Source: Spirosoma pollinicola
GTDB taxonomy: Bacteria > Bacteroidota > Bacteroidia > Cytophagales > Spirosomataceae
DNA length: 64,000 nucleotides
Assembly (NCBI RefSeq): GCF_002831565.1
Contig: NZ_CP025096.1
Span: forward strand, 868,001-932,000
Reading direction: 5' to 3'
Shown here: positions 44,679-54,431 of the stretch, in pieces
Position numbering within the stretch: the first letter of the stretch is position 1
How the letters are laid out: each line of letters opens with the position of its first letter
Notes under the pieces: generated by a model
Told to the model about the DNA's origin: nothing
Seen by the model: only the letters and a program-made list of their open reading frames with translations
Databases searched by the model: none
Program-made: the position numbers and the translations under genes

Positions 44679-45494
44679 ATGCAGTCTGATACTACGAAGT
44701 CCACCAATTCTACATCTGAACGGCCCGTTGTGACCCGGCGGCTCGACAACTTCTTTTTAGGTCTGGCCGATGTGGCATCGTTTATTGGCCGCTTCTTCAG
44801 GGAAGCCGTTATGCCGCCTTATGAATTCAAAGAAATCATAAGGCAGTGTTATGAAGTCGGTTTTAGGTCCCTCCTGCTGATTTCAACTACCGGCTTCATT
44901 ACGGGTATAGTGTTCACAAATCAGTCGCGCCCCTCCTTATCCGAGTTTGGGGCTACCTCCTGGTTACCGTCGCTGATTGCCATTGCCATTGTGCGTGCGC
45001 TGGGTCCACTCGTAACCGCCCTGATTGCGGCTGGTAAAGTCGGGTCCAGCATTGGGGCTGAGTTGGGGTCAATGAATGTAACGGAACAAATCGACGCAAT
45101 GGAAGTGTCGGGCACCGACCCGTTCAAGTTTCTGGTTGTCAGCCGTGTCATTGCCACCTCTTTCACGATTCCCCTGCTAACGATGTATACTATTTTCGTC
45201 GGCTTGCTTGGGGCGTATATAAACGTCAGCCAGAATGAACAGACCAGCTTTGTGTCATTTATGCAGGAGGTTTTTGGGGCCATCACTTACTTGGATATTT
45301 TCGCATCTATCCTTAAATCAACTGTGTTTGGGTTCACCATCGGTATGGTTGGTTGTTATAAAGGTTATCATTCATCGAAAGGCACCGAGGGTGTAGGTAA
45401 AGCTGCCAACTCGGCCGTTGTCACATCGATGTTTTTAGTATTTATCGAAGAACTCCTTTCGCTGCAAATTATAGGTGCTATTCGCGGAAGCTAA
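44679..45494 (+). CDS. mlaE: MlaE-family ABC permease
   Basis: A 271-residue permease of the Mla/MCE lipid transporters. It has five or six membrane helices and the family segment GSSIGAELGSMNVTEQIDAM with VSRVIATSFTIPLLT. With the MlaF ATPase and the MlaD anchor it would move phospholipids across the periplasm. Bacteroidota usually carry only mlaE, mlaF and mlaD, which is what is seen here. It starts an operon of three genes. Confidence 0.92.
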   Translation: MQSDTTKSTNSTSERPVVTRRLDNFFLGLADVASFIGRFFREAVMPPYEFKEIIRQCYEVGFRSLLLISTTGFITGIVFTNQSRPSLSEFGATSWLPSLIAIAIVRALGPLVTALIAAGKVGSSIGAELGSMNVTEQIDAMEVSGTDPFKFLVVSRVIATSFTIPLLTMYTIFVGLLGAYINVSQNEQTSFVSFMQEVFGAITYLDIFASILKSTVFGFTIGMVGCYKGYHSSKGTEGVGKAANSAVVTSMFLVFIEELLSLQIIGAIRGS

Positions 45495-45575
45495 GCGAAA
45501 GAATGAAAGAGCGAAAGAGTGGCTTGCGCATCAAATTTCGCTCCTTCGCCCTTCACTCTTTCACTCTTTTAACTA
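45495..45575. repeat. Imperfect inverted repeat of GAAAGAGTGAAAG words between mlaE and mlaF
   Basis: The left half (GCGAAAGAATGAAAGAGCGA and on) pairs imperfectly with the right half (CGCTCCTTCGCCCTTCACTC and on). It starts directly after the mlaE stop and ends 2 nt before the mlaF start, inside a clear operon. It shares the GAAAGAGCGAAAG word with the repeat at 34674-34763. Confidence 0.7.
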
Positions 45576-45577
45576 AT

Positions 45578-46333
45578 ATGACACCATCCACTGAACAAGT
45601 TATTTCGATAAAGGGGCTACGGAAGTCCTTTGGTGATTTGCACGTGCTGCGAGGGGTTGACCTGGAAATGACACGTGGTGAAAATGTCGCGGTATTGGGT
45701 CGTTCCGGTACCGGTAAGTCTGTTTTGATTAAACTGATTGTTGGCTTACTCAAACCAGATGCAGGAAAAATCATCGTTCTGGGGCAGGACGTTGAAAAAT
45801 TACAGGGCCTGGAATTAGATCAATTTCGGCAGAAAGTAGGCTTTTCCTTCCAGAGCAGTGCGCTTTACGACAGTATGAGCATTCGCGAAAATCTGGAATT
45901 TCCGCTCATCAGAAATGTACGAAATTTAGGAAGAGCCGACATTGACAAGGCCGTTGAGGAAGCCCTCGATAGTGTTGGCCTTTCGCAAACGATCAATCAG
46001 ATGCCATCAGAACTTTCGGGAGGACAACGAAAACGTGTTGGTATTGCCCGAACATTGATTTTAAAGCCCGAGATCATGCTCTACGACGAGCCCACATCGG
46101 GACTGGACCCGATTACGAGTATTGAAATCAACAATCTCATTAATGAGGTGCGTGAACGATTTGGTGCAACGTCGATCATAATTACCCACGACCTGACCTG
46201 CGCTAAAACCACCGGCGACCGGGTAGCCATGCTACTCGATGGGAAGTTTGAACGGATTGGCCCATTCGATGAAGTTTTCGCCGATCCAGATGAGCGGATT
46301 CAACAGTTTTACAATTACAAGTTTGTCAATTAA
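45578..46333 (+). CDS. mlaF: MlaF-family ABC ATPase
   Basis: A 251-residue ATPase for the lipid transporter. Walker A is GRSGTGKSV, the Q-loop is GFSFQSSALYDSMSIREN, the signature is LSGGQRKR, and Walker B is IMLYDEPTSGLDPI, all diagnostic of the MlaF branch. I start at the ATG at 45578; an in-frame upstream ATG reads through the inverted repeat and has no family match. It lies between mlaE and the MCE gene. Confidence 0.93.
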   Translation: MTPSTEQVISIKGLRKSFGDLHVLRGVDLEMTRGENVAVLGRSGTGKSVLIKLIVGLLKPDAGKIIVLGQDVEKLQGLELDQFRQKVGFSFQSSALYDSMSIRENLEFPLIRNVRNLGRADIDKAVEEALDSVGLSQTINQMPSELSGGQRKRVGIARTLILKPEIMLYDEPTSGLDPITSIEINNLINEVRERFGATSIIITHDLTCAKTTGDRVAMLLDGKFERIGPFDEVFADPDERIQQFYNYKFVN

Positions 46334-46454
46334 ACAGAATAGCGCGTTTACGGTTTTCAATATATGGTTTATGGTCAGCTATATATAAAAAGTACTTCTT
46401 TGAAAGCCTGTTTCGCGCTAGCTACCAAAAAATCAAGAACTGAAAACCACTAAT

Positions 46455-47483
46455 ATGAGTACAGAATCAAACAAACGCTCCGTTGTTGTCGGCATTTTTG
46501 TCCTGGCGGGCATTGTCATTTTCGTTGCCGGAGTGTTTGTACTGGGCGGACAACAAAAGCGCTTTACAAAAAGCATAAAACTAATGGCTGTGTTCAAAGA
46601 CGTAGCTGGCCTGAAAGTTGGTAATAACGTCTGGTTTTCGGGTGTAAAAATTGGCACCGTCAAGAGAATCAGTTTCTACGGCAATGCGCAGGTTGAAGTC
46701 GATATGAATATCGAGCAGAGTTCGCAGCAGTATATCCGCAAAGATGCCGACGCTACCATTAGTTCTGATGGACTGATCGGCAACAAAATCGTTGTTATAA
46801 CGGGCGGAACAACCAGCCACCCCGAAGTAGAGGACGGTGACCGAATTAAAACGTCGGCAGCGCTGAGTTCAGATCAGATCATGGCGACCTTGCAGGAAAA
46901 CAATAATAACCTCCTCAAGGTAACCAACGACTTTAAAGAATTGGTGGGTAACCTTAGACGGGGCAAAGGCACCGTGGGTGCCGTGTTGACAGACTCACTG
47001 GTAGCCGAGAACTTTAAAAAGGCGATGCGCAACCTCGAACGAGCGTCTGACAACACTGTTAAAGTTACTGGCTCGGTATCGCAGTTTGCGGCCAAACTCA
47101 ATACAAAAGGTACGCTGGCTAATGAGCTGGTAACGGATACCACTGTCTTCCGCCGACTCAGTCGTTCAGCTACGCAGCTTGAAAATGCAGCGGGTGCCGC
47201 TAACCAAACGGTTGGTACACTGAGCCAGACATCGACAAACCTAAACCGGGCGTCCGAAAAACTGAATAATACCAATAGTCCGCTGGGCGTATTGCTCACC
47301 GATCAGGAAACAGCAAACAACCTGCGGACAACGTTAAAAAACCTGAGTCAGGGCACGGTGCTGCTTAATCAGGATTTGAAAGCTGCTCAAAACAACTTCC
47401 TGTTGCGGGGCTTTTTCAAGAAGCAGGCCAAAGAAGCAGCCAAACAGAAAGCCGACAGCACAGCGGCAGCCGTAAAGCCATAA
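46455..47483 (+). CDS. mlaD: MlaD-family MCE protein
   Basis: A 342-residue protein with one N-terminal membrane anchor (residues about 10-30, VVVGIFVLAGIVIFVAG), one MCE domain (about 38-118; KDVAGLKVGNNVWFSGVKIG, DGLIGNKIVVI) and a long helical tail (about 135-335). The MCE domains would form a hexameric ring that carries lipid between membranes. The tail is longer than in E. coli MlaD and resembles the tunnel-forming helices of larger MCE proteins. It is 121 bp after mlaF and ends the operon. Confidence 0.92.
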   Translation: MSTESNKRSVVVGIFVLAGIVIFVAGVFVLGGQQKRFTKSIKLMAVFKDVAGLKVGNNVWFSGVKIGTVKRISFYGNAQVEVDMNIEQSSQQYIRKDADATISSDGLIGNKIVVITGGTTSHPEVEDGDRIKTSAALSSDQIMATLQENNNNLLKVTNDFKELVGNLRRGKGTVGAVLTDSLVAENFKKAMRNLERASDNTVKVTGSVSQFAAKLNTKGTLANELVTDTTVFRRLSRSATQLENAAGAANQTVGTLSQTSTNLNRASEKLNNTNSPLGVLLTDQETANNLRTTLKNLSQGTVLLNQDLKAAQNNFLLRGFFKKQAKEAAKQKADSTAAAVKP

Positions 47484-47485
47484 GC

Positions 47486-48541
47486 TTACTTAAACACCAT
47501 CGGGTGTCCTTCTTTTGGCACCAGAAACTTGTCTTCAGAAATTTTCGAGGCTTGTAAAGCTTTTCGCAAATCGTCGGCGGGCTCGAACAAGCCATCATCA
47601 CCCTGTTGAAACGTGCCAAAGTGAATACCCACCGATTGGGGTTGGTTCAGGTCCAAAAACGCCTGAACGGCTCCGGCAGGTGACACATGCACGGGTGCCA
47701 TAAACCATTCGGGTCGATACGACCCAATGGGCAACAACGCCAGTTTGATTGGGCCGGTCGCTGACTGCCGGGCTTGTTCAGCAATCTTTTTAAAATGCGG
47801 CCCATAGCCGCTGTCGCCACAGAAATATGTTGTCCCAAAGCTTGTATGGAGCAGGTAGCCGCACCATAGGGTCTCTTCACGGTCGCCAATTCCCCGATTG
47901 CTGAAATGCTGGGCCTGCGTGCAACTGAGCGAAAGTTTATCGTTTATTCGTAATGTATCGTCCCAGTCGAGCTCTCGGGTAGTTCGTCCGTCCACCAATT
48001 TTGGTAAATACGAGACGCCGAGGGGTGTAACGAATAATGGATCAAATGCTTTTACCAGTTTTTTAATCGTGGGTAGATCGAGATGGTCGTAGTGATTGTG
48101 GCTTAACAAGACGACATCTATAGGTGGTAACTCGTCTAGCCTAAGTCCCGGTGGTCGTTTACGCTTGATGCCTAACCACGATGTTGGTCCAACCCGCTCT
48201 GACCAAACAGGATCGGTCAGGATATTCAGACCGGCAGTTTGAATCAGGAAGGTGGAGTGGTTCACAAACGTGAGTACCAGACTATCACCTTCAATACGCG
48301 TGGCGGGCCTGGCGCCTATAAACGCATCGGGTTGCTCGGGCCACGGACCCTTGTCGCGGTGCAGTAACCATTTTAATACCCCACCCGACGACCGTTCGGG
48401 CATGCCGGGATTAAAGAATTTCTTTCCATCAAAATGATCGGTAATCGGTCCCTTGTAACGGGGAGCGCAGGAGAAAATGGTCAGAAGCAGGCTTGAGAGT
48501 ATCACTATAGATAGTGCAGAAGGTATTGAATACGGGGTCAT
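47486..48541 (-). CDS. Lipoprotein MBL-fold hydrolase (NAPE-PLD / UlaG-like)
   Basis: A 351-residue metallo-beta-lactamase-fold protein. The N-terminus is a lipoprotein signal (ILSSLLLTIFSC, lipid-modified near C25). The zinc motif is LLSHNHYDHLDLPT, with later ligands near the CGDSGYGP and HVSPA segments. The sequence LTDPVWSERVGPTSWLGI is typical of the NAPE-hydrolysing phospholipase D-like and L-ascorbate lactonase-like branch. It converges on mlaD with 2 bp between the stops. Lipid hydrolysis next to a lipid-transport operon is suggestive but not proven. Confidence 0.87.
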   Translation of the reverse strand: MTPYSIPSALSIVILSSLLLTIFSCAPRYKGPITDHFDGKKFFNPGMPERSSGGVLKWLLHRDKGPWPEQPDAFIGARPATRIEGDSLVLTFVNHSTFLIQTAGLNILTDPVWSERVGPTSWLGIKRKRPPGLRLDELPPIDVVLLSHNHYDHLDLPTIKKLVKAFDPLFVTPLGVSYLPKLVDGRTTRELDWDDTLRINDKLSLSCTQAQHFSNRGIGDREETLWCGYLLHTSFGTTYFCGDSGYGPHFKKIAEQARQSATGPIKLALLPIGSYRPEWFMAPVHVSPAGAVQAFLDLNQPQSVGIHFGTFQQGDDGLFEPADDLRKALQASKISEDKFLVPKEGHPMVFK

Positions 48542-48579
48542 ACTTGACTAGTTAAATCGCTCACGACTTGTCGAATGTA

Positions 48580-49071
48580 TTAAAATAATGACAACTGGTT
48601 AGATTTTATTAAAGCACCCTCATGCTCTAACAGCCATTGTTTACGCCAGAGTCCACCCGCATAGCCTGTAAGTGAGCCATCGGAACCAATGATGCGATGG
48701 CAGGGCACTACAATCCAGAGCGGATTACGACCATTAGCGGCTGCCACAGCCCGAATTGCCTTTTCATCACCAAGTTGTCGGCTGAGTGTCAAATACGAAA
48801 GGGTTGTACCAAATGGAACAGTCAGCAACGCCTTCCATACCGTTTGCTGGAACACTGTCCCTACCGGATTTAAGGGAAAGTCAAACGACTGTCGCAGTCC
48901 GGCAAAGTATTCCTTAAGTTGCATTTCTGCCAGACGAACAGGTTCGACCAGTTTGCTTTCAATTGTGTTCTCATTGATCGAAACGTCTTTGCAGGAGATC
49001 GCAGAAACACCATGCTCATCACCCGTAATTCGGACTAAACCAAGTGGCGATTCAAAAACGGTTGTTGTCAT
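48580..49071 (-). CDS. ogt: Methylated-DNA-protein cysteine S-methyltransferase
   Basis: A 163-residue repair protein that takes a methyl group from O6-methylguanine onto its own cysteine. The active-site motif is VVPCHRIIGSDGSLTGYAGG, and the helix-turn-helix and arginine finger lie in QLGDEKAIRAVAAANGRNPL. The start is the ATG at 49071, which matches the usual length; an in-frame upstream ATG would add 13 residues. A 37-bp perfect palindrome lies upstream, between it and the PQQ sugar dehydrogenase gene. Confidence 0.93.
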   Translation of the reverse strand: MTTTVFESPLGLVRITGDEHGVSAISCKDVSINENTIESKLVEPVRLAEMQLKEYFAGLRQSFDFPLNPVGTVFQQTVWKALLTVPFGTTLSYLTLSRQLGDEKAIRAVAAANGRNPLWIVVPCHRIIGSDGSLTGYAGGLWRKQWLLEHEGALIKSNQLSLF

Positions 49072-49110
49072 TATGAACGGTGAATTTTGAGGAATCAAGA
49101 TACAACTCAA

Positions 49111-49185
49111 CGGTCGATAAATGATAAAACGATAAACGCCATATCTTTAAGATATGGCGTTTATCGTTTTATCATTTATCGACCG
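49111..49185. repeat. 37-bp perfect palindrome with a one-base centre
   Basis: CGGTCGATAAATGATAAAAC and on (49111-49147) and its exact complement (49149-49185) flank a single T. With no loop this can form a full cruciform; as RNA it must open at the centre to form a hairpin. It lies 18 nt after the stop of the PQQ sugar dehydrogenase and 39 nt upstream of the ogt start codon. Confidence 0.95.
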
Positions 49186-49203
49186 CATCAAAAAATCGGT
49201 CAA

Positions 49204-50439
49204 TTAATTCCCGACCAGTTTCAGAATTTTACCCGTTCCCAAATCGCAAAGGTAAATTTCCTTTTTTTGATCCTCACCAAAGGCAGATATCGAGCCAGCC
49301 CGTGCTATGATTTCCTGGTTAGTGCCTGTTTTCATATCATTTGGTGTTAACGCCCACAGGCGCCCGCTGGCATAGTCGGCATAAATATATTTTCCACGAA
49401 GGGCCGGGTTTGAGGCACCCCTATAAACGACTCCACCCGTGATGGAAACGTCGCCATTACTATGGTTATACTGCCAAACCGGAGGAATCAAATCGGCAGC
49501 ATTTGCATTGTTATCTTTCGCATTGAAATCGGCATTAGCTTCTTTTATACGCCAGCCGTAGTTACCTCCTTTGGTAATAATATCCACCTCCTCAATGACA
49601 TTTTGACCTACATCCCCCGCCCACAAACGACCTTCATCATCAAAACTGATACGCCAGGGATTCCGTAGGCCATAAGCAAAAATTTCTTCACGATAGCCGT
49701 TCGAATTTCCCTTGAATGGGTTATCAGCCGGAATACCGTAGTTGCCTTTCCCGGTGCTATTCACATCTACACGTAAAATTTTGCCCAACCAGCTACTGCG
49801 ATTTTGCCCGTTGTTTTGTGGGTCGCCACCGCTGCCACCATCACCTGTAGACACATAGAGATAGCCGTCTGGCCCGAACAGTACTTTACCGCCATTATGG
49901 TTTGAGTAAGGCTGCTCAAATCGAAACAAAATCACTTCCGAAGCCGGATCCGCTTGAGAGGCCCCGGCAGAAGGAGCCTTGAATCGGCTCACAATCGTTT
50001 CCCGAGGATTATTCTTGGTATAATTAACATAGAAAAAGCCATTGGTTTTAAAGTCAGGGTGGAAAGCCAGCCCCAGCAGCCCCATCTCACCACCTGAGGC
50101 AACCTTATTTTTGATGTCCAAGAACGTACCGGCGGTTGCGGTATTTGCATCATTTTCGAACACCCTAATACGCCCCTCCTGCTCAACGACAAACACTCGA
50201 TTTGTTCCGTCATTGGCGTATGTATACTCTACGGGCGATGAAAATGTCAACTTCGGATAGGCGTTAACAACCTTGGCGGTCAGCGCAGTTGAACTACCTC
50301 CGGTTGAGTCAGGCATCATTAAGTTAGACTGCTGTTTTGACTGACATGCAGAGGCTACCAACCAGGCCACGCCCGACGTAGCCGTCAGCGAAATCATAAA
50401 CGCAATGATCGTTTTACTAAGCATGATTATTCGTTTCAT
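49204..50439 (-). CDS. PQQ-dependent sugar (glucose/sorbosone) dehydrogenase
   Basis: A 411-residue exported soluble quinoprotein with a six-bladed propeller that oxidises aldoses with PQQ. The signal region ends in WLVASAC, which could be a lipobox. Family stretches are HPDFKTNGFFYVNYT, HNGGKVLFGPDGYLYVSTGD, YGLRNPWRISFDDEGRLWAGDVGQN split across blades, and ITGGVVYRG. The start is the ATG at 50439. PQQ synthesis genes are not seen in the window, so the cofactor may be taken up. It is divergent from the cysteine synthesis genes. Confidence 0.9.
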   Translation of the reverse strand: MKRIIMLSKTIIAFMISLTATSGVAWLVASACQSKQQSNLMMPDSTGGSSTALTAKVVNAYPKLTFSSPVEYTYANDGTNRVFVVEQEGRIRVFENDANTATAGTFLDIKNKVASGGEMGLLGLAFHPDFKTNGFFYVNYTKNNPRETIVSRFKAPSAGASQADPASEVILFRFEQPYSNHNGGKVLFGPDGYLYVSTGDGGSGGDPQNNGQNRSSWLGKILRVDVNSTGKGNYGIPADNPFKGNSNGYREEIFAYGLRNPWRISFDDEGRLWAGDVGQNVIEEVDIITKGGNYGWRIKEANADFNAKDNNANAADLIPPVWQYNHSNGDVSITGGVVYRGASNPALRGKYIYADYASGRLWALTPNDMKTGTNQEIIARAGSISAFGEDQKKEIYLCDLGTGKILKLVGN

Positions 50440-50590
50440 TTGTATCTATGTTTTTCTATGCAAATCAAGTTCCAATAAATGCCTCCGAACTTTGCGGCCC
50501 GCTTTTTGTTTAAAAATCAACGAATTCAATGTGTTTAAGCGATCTATGTATACGTTTAACGAATAAGCAACTTGTGTAGTGTTTCCACAG

Positions 50591-50695
50591 TGTGGGGCAT
50601 CTTTTCTACCAGCAGGCAGCCCTGCGAAAAAAGGCGCTGAGGCAGATGAACCTGTAAAAGGCAATTTAATACGCAGATGCCTTTCGTAAGGGACA
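50591..50695 (+). promoter_or_regulatory. Structured leader of cysE with TPP-riboswitch-like sequence blocks
   Basis: In order: GGGG (50594-50597), CTGAG (50637-50641), GAACCTG (50648-50654), a 7-bp stem AAAGGCA/TGCCTTT (50657-50663 and 50678-50684) whose loop holds TAATAC (50667-50672), and CGTAAGGGA (50685-50693). These match the order of the TPP riboswitch core (CUGAGA, GAACCUG, stem with UAAU loop, CGnAGGGA). The first half fits less well, the pairing that normally involves ACCC is replaced by CATCT/AGATG, and the last block has an extra A. The gene behind it is not a thiamine gene. This is a candidate structured RNA, not a firm riboswitch. Confidence 0.3.
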
Positions 50696-50727
50696 AACAT
50701 TGATTAAGCAATCCGATATAGCTATAG

Positions 50728-51579
<852 letters not shown>

Positions 51580-51588
51580 TGTAAAAAA

Positions 51589-51655
51589 CGTAATTCGTAG
51601 CGTCTCCTAACAGGTCGGCTTTATGGCTGGCGCAAAGGAGACGCAAAGTATTACG
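51589..51655. repeat. 20-nt inverted repeat between cysE and cysK
   Basis: CGTAATTCGTAGCGTCTCCT (51589-51608) pairs with 51636-51655 at 17 of 20 positions. It starts 9 nt after the cysE stop, between two genes that must act together. Confidence 0.75.
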
Positions 51656-51677
51656 TCTCTACTAACAACTCCCCCAT

Positions 51678-52586
51678 ATGAAAGCTACCTCCATTCTCGA
51701 CACCATTGGCAATACGCCCCATGTACGCATCAATCGCCTGTTTCCGGGTTATGAAGTCTGGACCAAACTAGAGCGGGCCAATCCGGGAGCCAGCATAAAA
51801 GATCGGATTGCGCTGGCAATGATCGAAGATGCAGAAGCAAAAGGCATTTTAACGTCAGACAGCACCATCATTGAACCAACATCAGGCAACACTGGCATTG
51901 GACTCGCGATGGTGGCGGCTGTGAAGGGGTATAAAATAATTCTGGTCATGCCGGAATCCATGAGTATCGAACGCCGAAAAATTATGGCTGCCTACGGTGC
52001 CGAATTTGACCTGACACCTCGTGAGAAAGGGATGAAGGGAGCCATTGAACGCGCTCACGAACTGGTTGCGCAAACCCCTGGTGCCTGGATGCCCCAGCAG
52101 TTCGAAAATCAGGCAAATATTGATATTCATGTAGCAACAACGTCTCAGGAAATCCTGGCCGATTTCCCTGATGGTTTCGACGTTTTGATTACCGGCGTTG
52201 GTACAGGCGGCCACATTACAGCCGTAGGTCAAGTATTGAAACAGAAATTTCCGAACCTGAAGGTCTATGCTGTTGAACCGGAACTGTCGCCGGTTATCAG
52301 TGGGGGCGCCCCCGGTCCTCACCCGATTCAGGGCATTGGCGCAGGCTTTATTCCTCAGAATTTACATACCGATATTCTAGACGGTGTTATTCAGGTAAGT
52401 AAAGATGAAGCGTATGAAATGGCTCGACGATCGGCCCGTGAAGAAGGCACTTTTGTCGGTGTTTCATCCGGTGCATCGCTGGCTGCCATCGCAAAAAAAC
52501 TACCTGGACTTGCCCCCGGCAGCCGAATCCTGACATTCTGCTACGATACTGGCGAACGCTACCTTTCCATCGAAGGATTGTATTAA
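51678..52586 (+). CDS. cysK: Cysteine synthase A (O-acetylserine sulfhydrylase)
   Basis: A 302-residue PLP enzyme that makes cysteine from O-acetylserine and sulfide. The PLP lysine is in [17 protein letters not shown], the substrate loop is [12 protein letters not shown], and the phosphate-binding glycine loop is [12 protein letters not shown]. The length is standard. It lies directly behind cysE, so the two complete cysteine synthesis from serine. A 27-bp perfect inverted repeat follows its stop. Confidence 0.95.
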   Translation: MKATSILDTIGNTPHVRINRLFPGYEVWTKLERANPGASIKDRIALAMIEDAEAKGILTSDSTIIEPTSGNTGIGLAMVAAVKGYKIILVMPESMSIERRKIMAAYGAEFDLTPREKGMKGAIERAHELVAQTPGAWMPQQFENQANIDIHVATTSQEILADFPDGFDVLITGVGTGGHITAVGQVLKQKFPNLKVYAVEPELSPVISGGAPGPHPIQGIGAGFIPQNLHTDILDGVIQVSKDEAYEMARRSAREEGTFVGVSSGASLAAIAKKLPGLAPGSRILTFCYDTGERYLSIEGLY

Positions 52587-52589
52587 GTC

Positions 52590-52654
52590 ATTGGTCATTA
52601 AGTTATTGGTTATTAAGTTGCTTGCAGTTAATAACCAATAACTTAATGACCAAT
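52590..52654. repeat. 27-bp perfect inverted repeat after cysK
   Basis: Arms 52590-52616 (ATTGGTCATTAAGTTATTGG and on) and 52628-52654 are exact complements around an 11-nt loop. It starts 3 nt after the cysK stop. The arms are themselves near-repeats of ATTGGTCATTAAGTT and ATTGGTTATTAA. Confidence 0.93.
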
Positions 52655-52688
52655 AACCTAATAGCCAGGAACCACCACTTAACGCTAT

Positions 52689-53558
52689 ATGATTACTCAA
52701 ACTTCCTCTTATCGACACATAAAAGATACCGTTTTTATTGTTGCTGGCGTACTCAGTGCCGGCATGGGTATTAAAGGTTTTTTGCTTTCAAGTCATTTTA
52801 TTGATGGGGGCGTCACCGGGATTTCGATGCTGCTGGCCTCGCTCATAAGTATACCATTGCCTATCTGGCTGCTGGTTATCAACCTGCCATTTATTGGGTT
52901 GGGCTATCGACAATTTGGTCGACAGTTTGCCTTAAAAAGCACCCTTGCCATTACGGGCTTATCCATCAGTCTGGCTGTTATTCCTTACCCCGATGTGACG
53001 CCTGACCTTTTACTGACAGCCGTTTTTGGGGGATTCTTTATAGGCGCGGGCATTGGGCTTGCCATGCGGGGAGGGGCGGTACTGGACGGGACAGAAATAG
53101 CGGCCTTACTTATCAGTCGGAGTAGTCCGATTTTGAAAGTGAGTGACGTCATTTTAGTACTCAACGTGCTGATTTTTGGTGCTGCAGCCTTCTTTCTGGG
53201 AATAAATCCTGCACTTTATTCGATGATTACTTACTTCGCGGCTTCAAAAACAGTTGATTTCCTCATTCACGGTATTGAAGAATATACGGCTGTGCTGATT
53301 ATTTCGAAGCAAAATGAGCTCATTCGGGAGCGAGTCATTGAACGTGGCTGGGGCATAACGATCCTGAAAAGCCAGGGAGGGTATGGTAAACATGGAAGTC
53401 ACCTTGAGGTTGACAGTGTTTTGTATACTGTCGTTACCCGACTGGAAATCAGCCGACTAAGAACAATGGTACTCGAAGTAGACCCTAAAGCATTCATCAT
53501 TCAGCATAGCGTCGATGATGTAGCCGGGGGAAAAGTAAAAAGCCTGCCCATGCATTGA
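52689..53558 (+). CDS. YitT family membrane protein (DUF161 plus DUF2179)
   Basis: A 289-residue membrane protein with five hydrophobic helices in the first 190 residues (GIKGFLLSSHFIDGGVTGIS, GAGIGLAMRGGAVLDGTEIA) and a cytoplasmic DUF2179 domain (about 210-285; ERGWGITILKSQGGY). The family function is not firmly established. It follows the cysteine operon on the same strand after a strong palindrome, so it probably has separate expression. Confidence 0.92.
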   Translation: MITQTSSYRHIKDTVFIVAGVLSAGMGIKGFLLSSHFIDGGVTGISMLLASLISIPLPIWLLVINLPFIGLGYRQFGRQFALKSTLAITGLSISLAVIPYPDVTPDLLLTAVFGGFFIGAGIGLAMRGGAVLDGTEIAALLISRSSPILKVSDVILVLNVLIFGAAAFFLGINPALYSMITYFAASKTVDFLIHGIEEYTAVLIISKQNELIRERVIERGWGITILKSQGGYGKHGSHLEVDSVLYTVVTRLEISRLRTMVLEVDPKAFIIQHSVDDVAGGKVKSLPMH

Positions 53559-53614
53559 TCACTTGATCTTACGAGGCATTCCCGTAGACATATAGCCGGG
53601 AAACTCGCTATACG

Positions 53615-54208
53615 TCACCTTAAATCCCTTACAAAACGGCGCATTGTTTCCCGGTAGATTTGTTCGGATTGGTCGAGTGATTGCTCGTCTTTGAGAAGCA
53701 TAGCCAGCATAATTGTGCCGTGCGATACCGACCACCATTGAAAATAAAGTTTCTTGATGCTCTCCTCCGCTTTTGGAATAAAGGAGAAAATGGCTTCGCG
53801 CACAATGCGGCTTACGGCCTGCATCGTTTCGGACTGGTAAACGGGCATGGTGCAATAAGCCCCGTCCAAATTAAACATCACCTGATAAATCTCCGGCTGA
53901 TGCCGGGCAAACTCCCATTGAACCAGGGAAATTTCATAAAGCCGCTTTTCGGGGTCGCGGTACAATTTCAGGATGCGCTCATATTCCATGTACAGATGTC
54001 GGAAGCCCTCATTCCGAACTTCATCTAACAAGATATCCTTACTACCGAAGTATTCATAAACTATTGGCGCACTATACTCAATGGCATCAGCTATTTTACG
54101 TATTGAAACGGCCTGCCAGCCTTCCCGGCGGGCAATAGACTTGGCCGTGTTAATGATACCAGAACGGGTTTGCTCTCGACTACGTGGCTTGCGTTCGATA
54201 GTTTCCAT
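53615..54208 (-). CDS. TetR/AcrR family transcriptional regulator
   Basis: A 197-residue repressor-type regulator. The N-terminal helix-turn-helix is TAKSIARREGWQAVSIRKIA followed by DAIEYSAPIVYEYFGSKDIL (about residues 22-60). The C-terminal helical domain (about 75-195) would bind a ligand. It converges on the YitT gene and no transporter or enzyme gene is divergent from it, so its target cannot be inferred. The 223-bp spacer upstream of it is AT-rich. Confidence 0.92.
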   Translation of the reverse strand: METIERKPRSREQTRSGIINTAKSIARREGWQAVSIRKIADAIEYSAPIVYEYFGSKDILLDEVRNEGFRHLYMEYERILKLYRDPEKRLYEISLVQWEFARHQPEIYQVMFNLDGAYCTMPVYQSETMQAVSRIVREAIFSFIPKAEESIKKLYFQWWSVSHGTIMLAMLLKDEQSLDQSEQIYRETMRRFVRDLR

Positions 54209-54431
54209 AAAAATTTCGGGTAATCAGTATACAGTTAACGGTGTTAAATCGACTGAAATCTACGGATTTACATGGAAAGAATGCAATATTCCTTGAAAAA
54301 GTTAAATAAGTTCCAACCCAAACCCAATAACAACCTGACATACAACGTATTATACTTTTCTACATAGTTTTGTATACATACACCTAAAATAATCAAAACT
54401 AAAATATTTATATAAAGTGCTCATTAAGAGG

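Noticed and set aside
44679-47483. Incomplete Mla system lacking mlaB and mlaC as an unusual feature
   Set aside because: Bacteroidota usually encode only the permease, ATPase and MCE genes together, so this is the normal form.
50446-50700. 84-codon minus-strand frame between the PQQ dehydrogenase and cysE
   Set aside because: It has no recognised family and coincides with the structured leader of cysE, which explains the sequence better.
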